A stretch of 64,000 nucleotides of DNA from NCBI GenBank assembly GCA_013322215.1, contig JAAMEZ010000003.1, positions 62,001 to 126,000 of the forward strand, given 5' to 3'. The notes under the pieces are model-generated. The model made no database searches. It had not been told where the DNA came from and saw only the letters and a program-made list of their open reading frames with translations. Made by a program: the position numbers and the translations under genes. This document shows, piece by piece, positions 17,653 through 26,878 of this stretch. The DNA is from Martinezella rhizogenes (GTDB lineage Bacteria > Pseudomonadota > Alphaproteobacteria > Rhizobiales > Rhizobiaceae). How positions within the stretch are numbered: position 1 is the stretch's first letter; each line of letters starts with the position of its first letter.

Positions 17653-17842
17653 GTCGACATTCAGGTCTTGTCGGCTACGGAACACGCTTCGCAACCGATC
17701 GGAAATCATAAATTCGGTGCTTGGATGGATGTCTCCGATTGCCGCGCCGGCCAAAAGCACCGGTTCGATAAAATGCGAATAATCTTATTTCGAATAAATT
17801 TGACCGCGTCGGATTTCATGAGCCCAACTCATGGAGCCGAGT

Positions 17843-18517
17843 ATGCGTTCACTTCTAGTCGCTGCAAGCTTTCTCTTCCTTGCCGGCCTGCTGTTTTCGA
17901 CAGCAACAACGGCAAAACCGGTGGCGAATACTACCGCGGCACACGCGCACCAGTTTGCGCGTGAGGTGACGGATGCGAGCGTACCCGTTGGTTGGACAAG
18001 CTTCTGCAACGCGCAGCCAGCCGAATGTGTGGCCGGCGAGAAGAGCGTGGAATTCGCCAATCTCGATCATGACCAGTGGGCGCAGCTGCAGCAGATCAAC
18101 AGCCTCGTCAATCACGAGATCCAGGGCATCGGCGACAACGATCATTACGGCATCTACAAGCTCGGCATCATCAACTGGTGGACCTATCCCGATGACGGTG
18201 CCGGCAACTGCAACGACTATGTTATCCTAAAGAAGAAATTGCTCGTGGAAGCAGGCTGGCCACGGTCTGCCCTGCTGCTGACGGTCGTTCTCGACACCCA
18301 TAACGAGGGACATCTTGTCCTGATGGCACGCACGAACGACGGGGATCTCATCCTCGACAATCTCACCGATACGGTCAAAAACTGGAGCGGGACGGGCTAC
18401 ACCTTCATCAAGCGCCAGACGGCCGCCAATCCGAACAATTGGGTTCGGCTGGAATCGGGACGTACGCCAGAAGAGCTTGCCATGATCAGCAAGGCATTGG
18501 CTTCTCACTCGCAGTGA
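17843..18517 (+). CDS. BTLCP-family transglutaminase-like cysteine peptidase, exported
   Basis: A 224-residue protein with an N-terminal signal peptide (RSLLVAASFLFLAGLLFSTATTAKP). The bacterial transglutaminase-like cysteine protease triad is visible: Cys in GAGNCNDYVILKK, His in THNEGHLVLMA, Asp in LILDNLTD. WWTYPDDG is also typical. Members are periplasmic, and some (LapG) process surface adhesins; no LapD or adhesin is next to it here. The ATG at 17843 has GGAG six bases upstream and is preferred over that at 17831. Its 3' end overlaps the convergent gene by 13 bases. Confidence 0.88.
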   Translation: MRSLLVAASFLFLAGLLFSTATTAKPVANTTAAHAHQFAREVTDASVPVGWTSFCNAQPAECVAGEKSVEFANLDHDQWAQLQQINSLVNHEIQGIGDNDHYGIYKLGIINWWTYPDDGAGNCNDYVILKKKLLVEAGWPRSALLLTVVLDTHNEGHLVLMARTNDGDLILDNLTDTVKNWSGTGYTFIKRQTAANPNNWVRLESGRTPEELAMISKALASHSQ

Positions 18518-18846
18518 TTGGCGGCCCAATAGCTATCGACCAGACCTTTGCCATCCTGGTCCAGAATGGCAAAATTGCCGGGGATGACGACAAAGAAGCG
18601 TTCTGCGCCTTGCGCACCGGCGCTGTCATTGGCAGCCGCCGTGTCGACACGACCGCAGACGACGAAACCCGGCATTCGCTCGCTCGGCTTGGCCGCCAGA
18701 ATATGGATGGCTGAGGGGGGCACCTCTATACGTCGCGCGACCGCCGCCTTGGCCAGAGCCGGAACATCCGCCATCGTCGGCACGGCTTCACCCGGAGCGG
18801 CTGCAAGCAGGACGCTTCCTGCGATCACGAGATGTTTCACCGGCAC
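18505..18846 (-). CDS. small exported hypothetical protein
   Basis: The 113-residue product starts with a signal-like segment (PVKHLVIAGSVLLAAAPGEAVP). The rest is a compact soluble domain with two cysteines (VVCGRVDTAAA and a C-terminal HCE) that could form a disulfide. Function is not recognised. It converges on the BTLCP gene with a 13-base overlap and diverges from the DUF1402 gene; all three neighbours appear exported. Confidence 0.6.
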   Translation of the reverse strand: MPVKHLVIAGSVLLAAAPGEAVPTMADVPALAKAAVARRIEVPPSAIHILAAKPSERMPGFVVCGRVDTAAANDSAGAQGAERFFVVIPGNFAILDQDGKGLVDSYWAANHCE

Positions 18847-19041
18847 CCTCTCGAAAACAAGGCCAAAGAGCTTGCAACCTTCAACGGCGGTGTCCCATAT
18901 GCCTCTGCAGCCCAGAGCTGCTTTTGCCGAAGTTTATTGTGATTCGCGGGGCAGAAGAAGCATCCGCTCTTGCCTTCACGCAGTGATCGCGTATGAAGAT
19001 CGTCCCCGCGCCGGGGAATATTTTGGAAAGTCACTTTGCGA

Positions 19042-20019
19042 ATGCGAACACGCCTGTCGACAATCCCGGCACTCGGTCTTCTTCTTATTCTTGCATTGAC
19101 GAATGCCGGTTCCGCGCATGAGCTCGTACGTGTGCCGCCAGGCAATCGCAACAGCGTTCAGCCGCCCGTACCGAATACATCGGCGCTGCGGGCCAAGGCT
19201 TTCAACACGACTTACGACGAAAAATACCAGAAGATTGTTGGAGTGCTTCGCGACGACAAGGACTTGATGGCCTCGATCAAGAAGGCCGGACAGGCCTACC
19301 AGATCGATCCCATCCACATCGTTGGCGCCCTTGTGGGTGAACACACCTACAATATCACGATCGTCAACAGGGTGAAGTCCTACTACGTCAAGGCGCTCGC
19401 CTATTCGCAGTCCGATTTCAAGTTCGCCTATAAGGACGTAACCGTCCAGACCTTCCTGAAGAAGCCGGAATTTGCCCATTGCAACGCCTTCACCGGCAGC
19501 GCCGAATTGTGGGAATGCCGCGACGAGACGTGGGACAAGAGTTTTCGTGGCAAGGTCATCGATGGCGTTACCTACGAAAACATGACGTTCCAGCGGGCCT
19601 TCTTCCAGCCCTTCTTTGCGGGCCAGACCTTCGGCCTCGGACAGATCAGCCCGTTGACGGCCCTTGAAGCCACCGATCTCGTGCATTCGACGAGCGGCCT
19701 GCCGAAACTTTCGGTCGACGATCCGCAGGCGATCTACCGCGACATCATGGACCCCGATCGCAGCGTGATCTATATCGCCGCGATCGTGCGCGACGCAATC
19801 GATGCCTATCGCGCCCAGGGCTTCGACATCACCGACAATCCCGGCCTGACCGCGACGCTTTACAATGTCGGCCAGCCGCGCCGCCGTGCGGCTGCCTTGC
19901 GGCAGGCGGCGGACGCTTCGGGCGGCAAGAAACTGCCGGAAGAAAATTACTACGGCTGGCTGGTGAATGACAAACTGGCCGAGCTTCGTGGGTTGCTCGG
20001 CAGCGAAAATAGCCAGTAA
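19042..20019 (+). CDS. DUF1402-family exported protein
   Basis: A 325-residue protein with a signal peptide (RLSTIPALGLLLILALTNAGSAHE). The body has the DUF1402 layout: YQIDPIHIVGALVGEHTYN, FGLGQISPLTAL and LTATLYNVGQPRRRA. EH-Y and GLGQISP are reminiscent of lytic-transglycosylase folds (catalytic Glu, then GLMQ-like motif), so a peptidoglycan-acting role is plausible but unproven. A TTG at 19036 is an alternative start; I take the ATG at 19042. Confidence 0.82.
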   Translation: MRTRLSTIPALGLLLILALTNAGSAHELVRVPPGNRNSVQPPVPNTSALRAKAFNTTYDEKYQKIVGVLRDDKDLMASIKKAGQAYQIDPIHIVGALVGEHTYNITIVNRVKSYYVKALAYSQSDFKFAYKDVTVQTFLKKPEFAHCNAFTGSAELWECRDETWDKSFRGKVIDGVTYENMTFQRAFFQPFFAGQTFGLGQISPLTALEATDLVHSTSGLPKLSVDDPQAIYRDIMDPDRSVIYIAAIVRDAIDAYRAQGFDITDNPGLTATLYNVGQPRRRAAALRQAADASGGKKLPEENYYGWLVNDKLAELRGLLGSENSQ

Positions 20020-20056
20020 GCCGCCAGAACCTTATCCATGAAGGACACCGGTTTGA

Positions 20057-20704
20057 TCAGGCGATCAGGCTGACGCGATCATTGGCAATCTTGTTTTCGA
20101 CCCAGGCTCGTTCATTCTGCCAATCATGCCGCTTCCATCCCTCCCATCCAAAGCCGCATAGCTTGACGTCCCATTCGGACGCGGGAAATCTTGCGAGGGC
20201 ATAACAGATGCCAAGGAAACCGGTGCTGGGAAAGACCTTGTGCATGCGAGGCCCGGAAATGCCGAGTTCGCCGCAACCGTCCATATAGGTCTGCGGCGGC
20301 ATGATGCGGATCTCCTTGCCGGCCCTGCCCAGCAACTCGATTGCCTGCATCGTCCAGTCAGCCCGTCGACCCTGTAGGCGCTGGAAGATGTTGGGTCGTG
20401 GGTGATATTTGCGAATGATATCTGGGTGATAGGCCAGCATGAAGACCTTTGCGGCCTTGAGCGCGGCGTTATCCATGAAGCTCGGCTCGAGAAGCCGCCG
20501 ATACAAGATCTTGCTCGATGCAGCCAGCATGATCATGTCGGTGCGCTCGCCGCTCATGCCTCCGGAAAGGAGCGGCTCATTGAAACGCATAACGAATTGC
20601 GCCTCGTCTACGATACCGGCGATATCGCGTTCCAGCTTCCCATTACCGACAATGATTGCAGTCTTGCGCGCCAATACGGTCGTCCAGAAAATACGGCTGT
20701 GCAT
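20057..20704 (-). CDS. GT29-like (sialyltransferase-fold) glycosyltransferase
   Basis: A 215-residue protein with IIVGNGKLERDIAGIVDEAQFVMRFNEP near residue 15, resembling the L-sialylmotif region of family 29 transferases (VGNG...DxxxxVxRFN). FPSTGFLGICYALARFP, near residue 150, resembles the S-motif (PSTGxxxxxxA), and a later Gly-rich CGFGWEGWKRHDW segment follows. Rhizobial homologues have been labelled urease operon accessory proteins without clear basis. Donor and acceptor are unknown. The ATG at 20704 is chosen; the frame continues upstream without conservation. Confidence 0.65.
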   Translation of the reverse strand: MHSRIFWTTVLARKTAIIVGNGKLERDIAGIVDEAQFVMRFNEPLLSGGMSGERTDMIMLAASSKILYRRLLEPSFMDNAALKAAKVFMLAYHPDIIRKYHPRPNIFQRLQGRRADWTMQAIELLGRAGKEIRIMPPQTYMDGCGELGISGPRMHKVFPSTGFLGICYALARFPASEWDVKLCGFGWEGWKRHDWQNERAWVENKIANDRVSLIA

Positions 20705-20931
20705 TAGCAAGCGGTTCTGACAGCATACTGAAACATAGATGATGCGGAACTGAAATCCCCTCGACCAACTGTTCCAGCACGTCCGAACAAATGTGATCCG
20801 TCTGCCGGATATACGTATTTGACGGCCCCTCACAAGGCAACGACAATGAGAGAGGCTTCCCTGGCAGACCGAGCCAAATCGCCATAGACTGTCGGCTCTC
20901 AATACCGAAAAGCGGATCGAGTGGACGGCTT

Positions 20932-21342
20932 ATGAAGCAAGTGGATCGCATGAACTCGACGTCGAACGATTGGGAGGCTGACCCGTGGGACGCCCTCGAT
21001 AAGGTGGCGGACTTACAGTTCGCCGGATTTCAGGACAGGGCGGTAAAGACGATTACCTGGGCTTCCATATTCGATTTCGATGCCGGCCATTCGATATTCG
21101 GCATCGAGGCAAGTGACCTTCGCAGTCTTGATGTCGAATTTTATGCGACATGTGATGGCGAGGACATGCTTTTGATGCGGCAGATTTGGCATGGGTTCCC
21201 CGATCCACCGGAATGGCGGCTGGCGACGCGACCAAGCAACCGGGGCGATCTCTCCTGGGCCTCGTGGGGTTATTTTGCCGACTTGCCGGAGAGCTGGCAA
21301 ATACCGGATAGTCAAGCGGCGCCATCCGGTAATCCTGCATGA
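20932..21342 (+). CDS. hypothetical protein, about 136 residues
   Basis: An acidic, tryptophan-rich soluble protein (WEADPWDALDKVADLQFAGF, WHGFPDPPEWRL, SWASWGYFADLPESW). Start is uncertain between 20932 and 20950. No domain is recognised. It lies between the divergent GT29-like gene and the convergent ROK regulator. Composition and codon use look like coding sequence, but support is limited. Confidence 0.45.
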   Translation: MKQVDRMNSTSNDWEADPWDALDKVADLQFAGFQDRAVKTITWASIFDFDAGHSIFGIEASDLRSLDVEFYATCDGEDMLLMRQIWHGFPDPPEWRLATRPSNRGDLSWASWGYFADLPESWQIPDSQAAPSGNPA

Positions 21343-21358
21343 CAGGCGGTCGGCACGC

Positions 21359-22486
21359 TTACAGGAAATAGCGGAATTTCAATGGAAGCAGAGCCGCACC
21401 GATCGCGCTGGCATCACCTTTGGTTTCGCTGAGAACCAGCCGGGGGCCCGGCGGCGCCGCACCATAGCGATGCGGGCGCTGCGACGGCAGGCGGGCGCGC
21501 GCGATCATCATTCGTCCAAGCTCGGGCGGTAGCTGGCCACCGAAGACGATGGCTTGCGGATCGATCACCCCGGCAAGCGTGGCGATCAGGCGGTCAAGCG
21601 TCGGCATGGTCTCGGAGAGCCAATTCTCGACGCCCGGCCAGGTAGGGTCGAAATTTTGTTTCAGCTCCTCGATGGAACCTATGTCGACACCACTCTCCCG
21701 CAATATGCGGATGAGATATTGCAAGGCCGGCCGGCGCAGCACTTCGTCCGGATTGTAGATGACGCTGAATTCCCCAGCATTCCCATGAAAGCCCAGATAG
21801 GGCCTCCCCTCCAGAACAAGACCGCCGCCAAATCCATAATTGAAGGACAGGTATGCGAAGGTCTGGCACCAGCGCCCGACACCGCGTAGGCTCTCGCCGA
21901 TTGCGCCCGTCGTTGCGTTGTTTTCCAACCAGGCCGGCAATGCGAACACATGCTCGAGTTGCGGCTGCAGATCGACCAGAGACCAGTCGCGCAGCGGCTC
22001 CGGAGCATTGAAGCGACGATCATCGCCGACGAAGAAACCCGACATGGCAAAGCCAAGCCCGATGAGATTTGCGCGCGATATTTCGCGGCGCGCCAGGATC
22101 AAGCTCAGCCTCTCGGCAAGGATTGCAAGCGTTGCCTTGCGGTCGGCGGGCACCCCCCTCAGCATTTCCTGATCGACGATGTTGCAGCCGAAATCGGCAA
22201 GCGACAGCGTCACGGCATCGGTATTGACGGAAATACCAACCGAATAGACCGTCTGCCGCTCCAGTTCCATAGTCGGGCTCGGCTGCCCTCGCGCCCCCTT
22301 GAATGGCGCACCCACACGAAGCAAGCCGCGAGCCATCAGTGCCTCGACGAGGCGATGCACCGATTGCTGCGTCAAATTGGTGTGGGTCGTAATGGTCGCG
22401 CGCGGGATCGGCTCATGCCGGCGGACAATATCGAGGATGAGACGCTCGTTCTCGCTTGCCAGTGGGGATTTTTCAAGCGCTGCCAT
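21359..22486 (-). CDS. ROK-family transcriptional regulator
   Basis: A 375-residue protein with an N-terminal winged HTH (PIPRATITTHTNLTQQSVHRLVEALMARGLLRVG) fused to a ROK sugar-kinase-like domain. The latter has GFGGGLVLEGRPYLGFHGNAGEF in place of the usual zinc and ATP motifs, and IVFGGQLPPEL. The canonical ROK CxCGxxGCxE zinc motif is absent, as in many regulator-only members. It is divergent from a GDPD gene, with a strong inverted repeat between them. The effector is unknown. Confidence 0.85.
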   Translation of the reverse strand: MAALEKSPLASENERLILDIVRRHEPIPRATITTHTNLTQQSVHRLVEALMARGLLRVGAPFKGARGQPSPTMELERQTVYSVGISVNTDAVTLSLADFGCNIVDQEMLRGVPADRKATLAILAERLSLILARREISRANLIGLGFAMSGFFVGDDRRFNAPEPLRDWSLVDLQPQLEHVFALPAWLENNATTGAIGESLRGVGRWCQTFAYLSFNYGFGGGLVLEGRPYLGFHGNAGEFSVIYNPDEVLRRPALQYLIRILRESGVDIGSIEELKQNFDPTWPGVENWLSETMPTLDRLIATLAGVIDPQAIVFGGQLPPELGRMMIARARLPSQRPHRYGAAPPGPRLVLSETKGDASAIGAALLPLKFRYFL

Positions 22487-22575
22487 GACTGAACCCTGAT
22501 CCTGTCATTCCGACTTAGCCGCTCGTCTGGCTGCGCACAATCCGAACCCTCGCATATTCGCAGCCGCTCGTCATA

Positions 22576-22600
22576 AATATTACACTTTATGTGTATTATT
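22576..22600. promoter_or_regulatory. inverted repeat AATATTACAC-N5-GTGTATTATT
   Basis: Ten-base arms with one mismatch around a 5-base centre lie in the spacer between the divergent ROK regulator (start 22486) and GDPD gene (start 22723). Size and symmetry fit a ROK/NagC-like operator, so autoregulation and control of the GDPD are plausible. Confidence 0.5.
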
Positions 22601-22722
22601 AGCCATACAAGCGATCGGCGCCAATGTGCTGCGTCGGCCACAGCCATTGGCGTCCACATTCGACTCGAACCTCAAATCAGCTCATCCCGCCTCAAAACCG
22701 ACAGCGCACGAAAGCTCTTCTC

Positions 22723-23595
22723 ATGCATAGCCAGACCGCCACCCCTCCCTTATCCCGCAATGCCGATATCTATGACCTTCTGTCACGCGCCAATTCGGAC
22801 ATTCTGACGATTGCCCACCGCGGGCTTTGGTCGGCAGCTCCTGAAAATTCATTGGCGGCAATCCGCGCTGCAGCCGAGCTTGGCGTTGAATTCGTCGAAA
22901 TCGACACGCAGGCGACTGCTGACGGCCATCTCGTCGTCATTCACGACAAGACGCTGGACCGCACCACTTCTGCCAAGGGTATCGTCGGAGCGAGCAGCTT
23001 TGCCACGGTCCGCGACGCACGACTGCGCGCCGGCGCTGGCGGAGAGATGGCGGCACTGACGGATGAACGCATCCCCACGCTCGAAGAAGCGCTGGAGGAA
23101 GCGCGCGGTCGCGTCTTCGTCAATATCGACACGAAATTCCCGCGTGAACTGCCACAGGTGATTGCTGCGGTGCGGCAGCTGGGTGCCGAGGATCACGTCA
23201 TCATCAAGTCGGATGTCGAGCCGCAAAGCGGCTGCTTCCCCGTGCTGGACGCCGATTGGTTCGGCTCGATCCCGCATATGCCGATGTTTCCCGTCCGGCC
23301 CGGAAAATTCACCGAGGACCTCAGAATGATCGAACCCCTCAAGGCGCCGATGGTCGAGGTGAAATTTACCGACATTGCCGATCTTGCCGCCGGGCGCCAG
23401 GAACTGGAACGTCAAAATATCCGGCTCTGGATCAATACACTCGACGTCTCCCACAATTTCGACTTCAACGACAGCCGCGCACTCAACGACCCCGAAGGCG
23501 TCTGGGGAGCGCTGCTTGACGCCGGCGTCGGCGCCATCCAGACCGACACGAATGTCGAATTCAAGCGGTGGCTCGTAATCAGAAGCGGCAGCTAA
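22723..23595 (+). CDS. glycerophosphodiester phosphodiesterase family protein
   Basis: A 290-residue TIM-barrel enzyme with GDPD landmarks: AHRG near residue 27, PENSLAAI, VEIDTQATADGHLVVIHDKTLDRTT and a second half VNIDTKF. It splits glycerophosphodiesters into glycerol 3-phosphate and an alcohol. It has no signal peptide, so it is probably cytoplasmic. The ATG at 22723 matches the start of homology; the frame to 22624 is leader. A strong terminator follows. The divergent ROK regulator suggests carbohydrate-linked control. Confidence 0.88.
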   Translation: MHSQTATPPLSRNADIYDLLSRANSDILTIAHRGLWSAAPENSLAAIRAAAELGVEFVEIDTQATADGHLVVIHDKTLDRTTSAKGIVGASSFATVRDARLRAGAGGEMAALTDERIPTLEEALEEARGRVFVNIDTKFPRELPQVIAAVRQLGAEDHVIIKSDVEPQSGCFPVLDADWFGSIPHMPMFPVRPGKFTEDLRMIEPLKAPMVEVKFTDIADLAAGRQELERQNIRLWINTLDVSHNFDFNDSRALNDPEGVWGALLDAGVGAIQTDTNVEFKRWLVIRSGS

Positions 23596-23623
23596 CAGGT
23601 TCTCCGGCTCAACGGCCAGACAG

Positions 23624-23660
23624 AAAAGCCCGGGCGGTCATCCGATCGTCCGGGCTTTTT
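23624..23660 (+). terminator. Rho-independent terminator after GDPD gene
   Basis: AAAAGCCCGGGCGG pairs with CGTCCGGGCTTTTT across a short loop and ends in a T-run, 28 bases after the stop. It is the clearest intrinsic terminator in the window. Confidence 0.9.
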
Positions 23661-23782
23661 GCGTTCTGGCCATCGGCATCGAAGCGCATCTTTTCCTGCA
23701 AACAGGGATGGTTTCTATGGGCGGAGCCCGCCGACATTATCCCCCTCTAGAGCGCAAATGCTGCACTGCGAATAAAATGATG

Positions 23783-23823
23783 CGGAAATGAATTAAAACT
23801 GACGCGAAAATGAACCGAAAATG
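23783..23823 (+). repeat. three helically phased CGRAAATG direct repeats
   Basis: CGGAAATG (23783), CGAAAATG (23805) and CGAAAATG (23816) are spaced 22 and 11 bases apart, two and one helical turns. They lie about 180 bases before the flippase gene in a 340-bp gap (23661-24002) with no gene. Same-face repeats suggest a cooperative regulator site. Confidence 0.4.
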
Positions 23824-24002
23824 TTGACTTCGGGATTCGCCGAACTAGTTCCCGCTGAGACGCCGGGGTCCGCCCCATCCACAGTGACCATATAATTCTG
23901 CATAATTTTGCGCAGCCGTCCCAGCTCTAAGACGTTGGTACGGCACGGAAAATCTGTGCGGTTACGAGGTCACGTCACAGCGCAGTGGGACTTCAGTATC
24001 GT

Positions 24003-25487
24003 ATGAGCAGCATTACGGGACGGCTCGTCAAGGGAAGCATGTGGTTAAGCCTGTCTCGAACCATCGTGAACGGGCTTGCGACGCTTAGCACCTTCGTATT
24101 AGCCCGCTATCTGGCACCTGCCGATTTCGGCGTCGTTGCTCTGGGCATGACCATCCTCATGATCGTCACGACCATCACCGAGCTGTCGCTCTCCGAGGCG
24201 CTGATCCGTCATGCCGCACCGGATGAATCTCATTTCAGTGCTGCCTGGACGCTGAATGCCGCACGAGGGCTGGCGATCTGCATCCTGTTTGCGATCTTTG
24301 CCTATCCGGCGGCTGCCCTATTCAATGAGCCCAGACTGACAGGCGTCATGTTCGCTCTTGGTATCAGCATGCTGATGGGCGGTCTTACGAATCCACGGCG
24401 CATCATGCTCCAGCGCGACTTGATCTTCTGGCAGGAGTTCGTGCTGGCCGTTTCACAGAAGTTCGCGGGCTTCGTCGCCTCTGTTGCGATCGCGATCATC
24501 TATCAAAGCTATTGGGCACTGGTCGTCGGCACGCTTATCAGCCAGGCGACGAATGTCATCGTTTCCTATCTCGTGCTGCCGTTCCGTCCCAGGATCACCT
24601 TCCAGCATATGCGGGAGTTCTTCTCTTTCTCCGCCTGGCTTACCGCCGGCCAGATCGTCAGCACGCTCAACTGGCGCTTCGACTATCTGCTTGTTGGCAA
24701 GATGCTCGGCGGCATCCAGCTCGGCTACTATTCGGTGGGTAGCAACCTCGCTATGATGCCGACACGGGAGGCGACAGCGCCCCTCACCCAGACAATCTAT
24801 CCGGCTTTTGCTGGCATTCACAACGATCCCGGCCGGCTCGCTGCCGCCTATCAGCGTGTACAGGCGCTGGTTGCTGCCGTGGCCCTTCCAGCCGGCATCG
24901 GCGTTGCCGTGACTGCCGATCCGCTGGTCAGGCTCGCACTTGGCGACAAATGGGCGCCGGTCATTTTCATCATCCAGTCGCTTGCCTCCGTCTTTGCGCT
25001 GCAGACGCTGGGTTCGCTCGTGCAGCCGCTCGGCATGGCAAAGGGCGAGACGCGTGTACTCTTCGTCCGCGACACGCAGATGTTCTGCCTGCGGGTGCCG
25101 ATCATGATCGGCGGTCTGATCCTCTACGGACTTCCAGGCGTTATCGCCGGCCGGGTATTCACCGGCCTATTCAGCACCGCCGTCAACATGATGCTCGTGC
25201 GGCGCTTCACCGGCATCAGCGTCGCCAAGCAACTGTCGGTGAACCTTCGGGCACTCGCAAGTGTCGCCGTGATGGCGGCAGGCGTTTCGCTCGCCTCAGG
25301 CCATCTGGCCTACACGGACGACAAGCTCGTGCTCCTCACGCATCTCGCAATCCTGATCCTGCTTGGTGGCCTGCTCTACTGCGGTTCGACGCTCCTGCTG
25401 TGGACGTTGATGAAGCGGCCGGCCGGTCCTGAAACGGAGGTTCGCAACATACTCGGCAAAGTGCTGCCGAAACTTCGTCCTGCCTGA
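24003..25487 (+). CDS. polysaccharide flippase, Wzx/MviN-like
   Basis: A 494-residue integral membrane protein with about 12-14 hydrophobic helices. It opens RLVKGSMWLSLSRTIVNGLATLSTFVLARYLAPADFGVVAL, the standard start of oligosaccharide flippases that move lipid-linked repeat units across the inner membrane. A GTG at 23985 is an alternative start. With the adjacent pyruvyl transferase it suggests a small surface-polysaccharide module; no glycosyltransferases accompany it here. Confidence 0.88.
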   Translation: MSSITGRLVKGSMWLSLSRTIVNGLATLSTFVLARYLAPADFGVVALGMTILMIVTTITELSLSEALIRHAAPDESHFSAAWTLNAARGLAICILFAIFAYPAAALFNEPRLTGVMFALGISMLMGGLTNPRRIMLQRDLIFWQEFVLAVSQKFAGFVASVAIAIIYQSYWALVVGTLISQATNVIVSYLVLPFRPRITFQHMREFFSFSAWLTAGQIVSTLNWRFDYLLVGKMLGGIQLGYYSVGSNLAMMPTREATAPLTQTIYPAFAGIHNDPGRLAAAYQRVQALVAAVALPAGIGVAVTADPLVRLALGDKWAPVIFIIQSLASVFALQTLGSLVQPLGMAKGETRVLFVRDTQMFCLRVPIMIGGLILYGLPGVIAGRVFTGLFSTAVNMMLVRRFTGISVAKQLSVNLRALASVAVMAAGVSLASGHLAYTDDKLVLLTHLAILILLGGLLYCGSTLLLWTLMKRPAGPETEVRNILGKVLPKLRPA

Positions 25488-25546
25488 AAACGCGCGGCCG
25501 ATGTTGGCCGGAGACTAACCTGTCATCTAAACGGGGGAATGGGGAA

Positions 25547-26560
25547 ATGACATTACAATCAAATCAAGTCCTGATCGCAAAACTGGACAACATGATCCAC
25601 GATTGCCTGAAAGACTACATCAGCAATGATGAGCCTCTGGCGATCCTCGATTTTCCTGACATCCGCAATTGCGGCGACTCGGCCATTTGGCTGGGCGAAA
25701 TGGCCTATCTCAACAGGCGATATGGCAAGCGGCCGACCTATGTCTCGCGGATCGATGACTTTTCGCCCGAGCAACTCGAACGCACCATGCCGACCGGCCC
25801 GATCTTCATTCATGGCGGCGGCAATTTCGGCGACATATGGGATGCGCATCAGGACTTTCGCGAACGGGTACTGGAGCGTTTCCCCAATCGGCAGGTGATC
25901 CAGTTCCCGCAATCCATCCATTACAAGTCCCAGGCACGTATAGAAGAAAGTGCCCGCGTCATCGGACGCCACAAGAACTTCGTATTGCTGGTGCGCGACG
26001 AAGAATCGAAGGAGTTTGCCCATAAGCACTTCGACTGCGAAGTGCGCCTTTGCCCGGATATGGCCTTCAGCATTGGAACGATCCAGCCTGATGAACCGGA
26101 ATTTCCGGTGCTTGCCATGCTTCGATCCGATCTCGAGAAGGTGGGAGATGCCAATCTTTCTGCCTATCCCGATATTCCGAAGGAGGATTGGACGACTGAA
26201 TCCGCCAAGCGTGTGCGCATCTCCAAGGCGTTCGGTGCGGCAACGGCATTGCTGGCCCTCAAGCCGGCAGAAATACGCCTGCGCAAACTCGACGCGGCAG
26301 CGCATAACCGACTGCGGCGCGGCATCCGCCAGATCTCCCGTGGCCGGGCGATCGTCACGGACCGGCTGCATGTCCACATCTGCTCGATCCTGCTTGGGCG
26401 ACCGCACGCAGTGCTGGACAATAGCTATGGCAAGATACGTCGGTTCATGGCCGCATTTTCCGGTGGTACCGATCTGGCCTACCGAGCGACCTCGCTCGAC
26501 GACGGTATCGCTTGGGCGCGCCATCAAGCGGCCACGCAACCATTGGCACCGGCGGCCTGA
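25547..26560 (+). CDS. polysaccharide pyruvyl transferase family protein
   Basis: A 337-residue protein. The opening LAILDFPDIRNCGDSAIWLGEMAYLNRRYGKRPTYVSRID and the motifs GPIFIHGGGNFGDIWDAHQDFRERVLERFP and VTDRLHVHICSILLGRPHAVLDNSYGKI are those of CsaB/ExoV-type pyruvyl transferases, which add ketal pyruvate to sugars. It follows the flippase after 59 bases with its own GGGGAA-type ribosome site, so it is probably co-transcribed. Confidence 0.88.
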   Translation: MTLQSNQVLIAKLDNMIHDCLKDYISNDEPLAILDFPDIRNCGDSAIWLGEMAYLNRRYGKRPTYVSRIDDFSPEQLERTMPTGPIFIHGGGNFGDIWDAHQDFRERVLERFPNRQVIQFPQSIHYKSQARIEESARVIGRHKNFVLLVRDEESKEFAHKHFDCEVRLCPDMAFSIGTIQPDEPEFPVLAMLRSDLEKVGDANLSAYPDIPKEDWTTESAKRVRISKAFGAATALLALKPAEIRLRKLDAAAHNRLRRGIRQISRGRAIVTDRLHVHICSILLGRPHAVLDNSYGKIRRFMAAFSGGTDLAYRATSLDDGIAWARHQAATQPLAPAA

Positions 26561-26739
26561 CCCGGCCCGGTCGCATCAGGCGACAGAAATCCCAGGCGTC
26601 GAAGGCCGGTACTGATCGATATGCAAGTACACGCGCTTGAATTCGACGCTGTGTGCGTCGCCGCGGACGATGCTGTCGCTTGAGCAAGATCGCTGGCTTG
26701 CCGTCGATCCATGATCTGGCGGCAGGATTACTATAGAAT

Positions 26740-26774
26740 ATCGGGCGGAAGCACGTTAAGCGCTCCCGCCCGAT
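26740..26774. terminator. hairpin between convergent transcription units
   Basis: ATCGGGCGG (26740-26748) pairs perfectly with CCGCCCGAT (26766-26774) between the pyruvyl transferase and rpiB genes, which converge. A short T/A-rich stretch follows on the plus strand only. Probable bidirectional terminator; the rest of this 318-bp gap shows no gene. Confidence 0.5.
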
Positions 26775-26878
26775 CTTTAGGGCTGATTTCAGTTGCGAGA
26801 CGACCATCCACCAAGCGGTGCGACACTGCCCAGGCTCGCCACACCGCTCGATTTCACCGCGTCAGATGGAAGCTGCCC

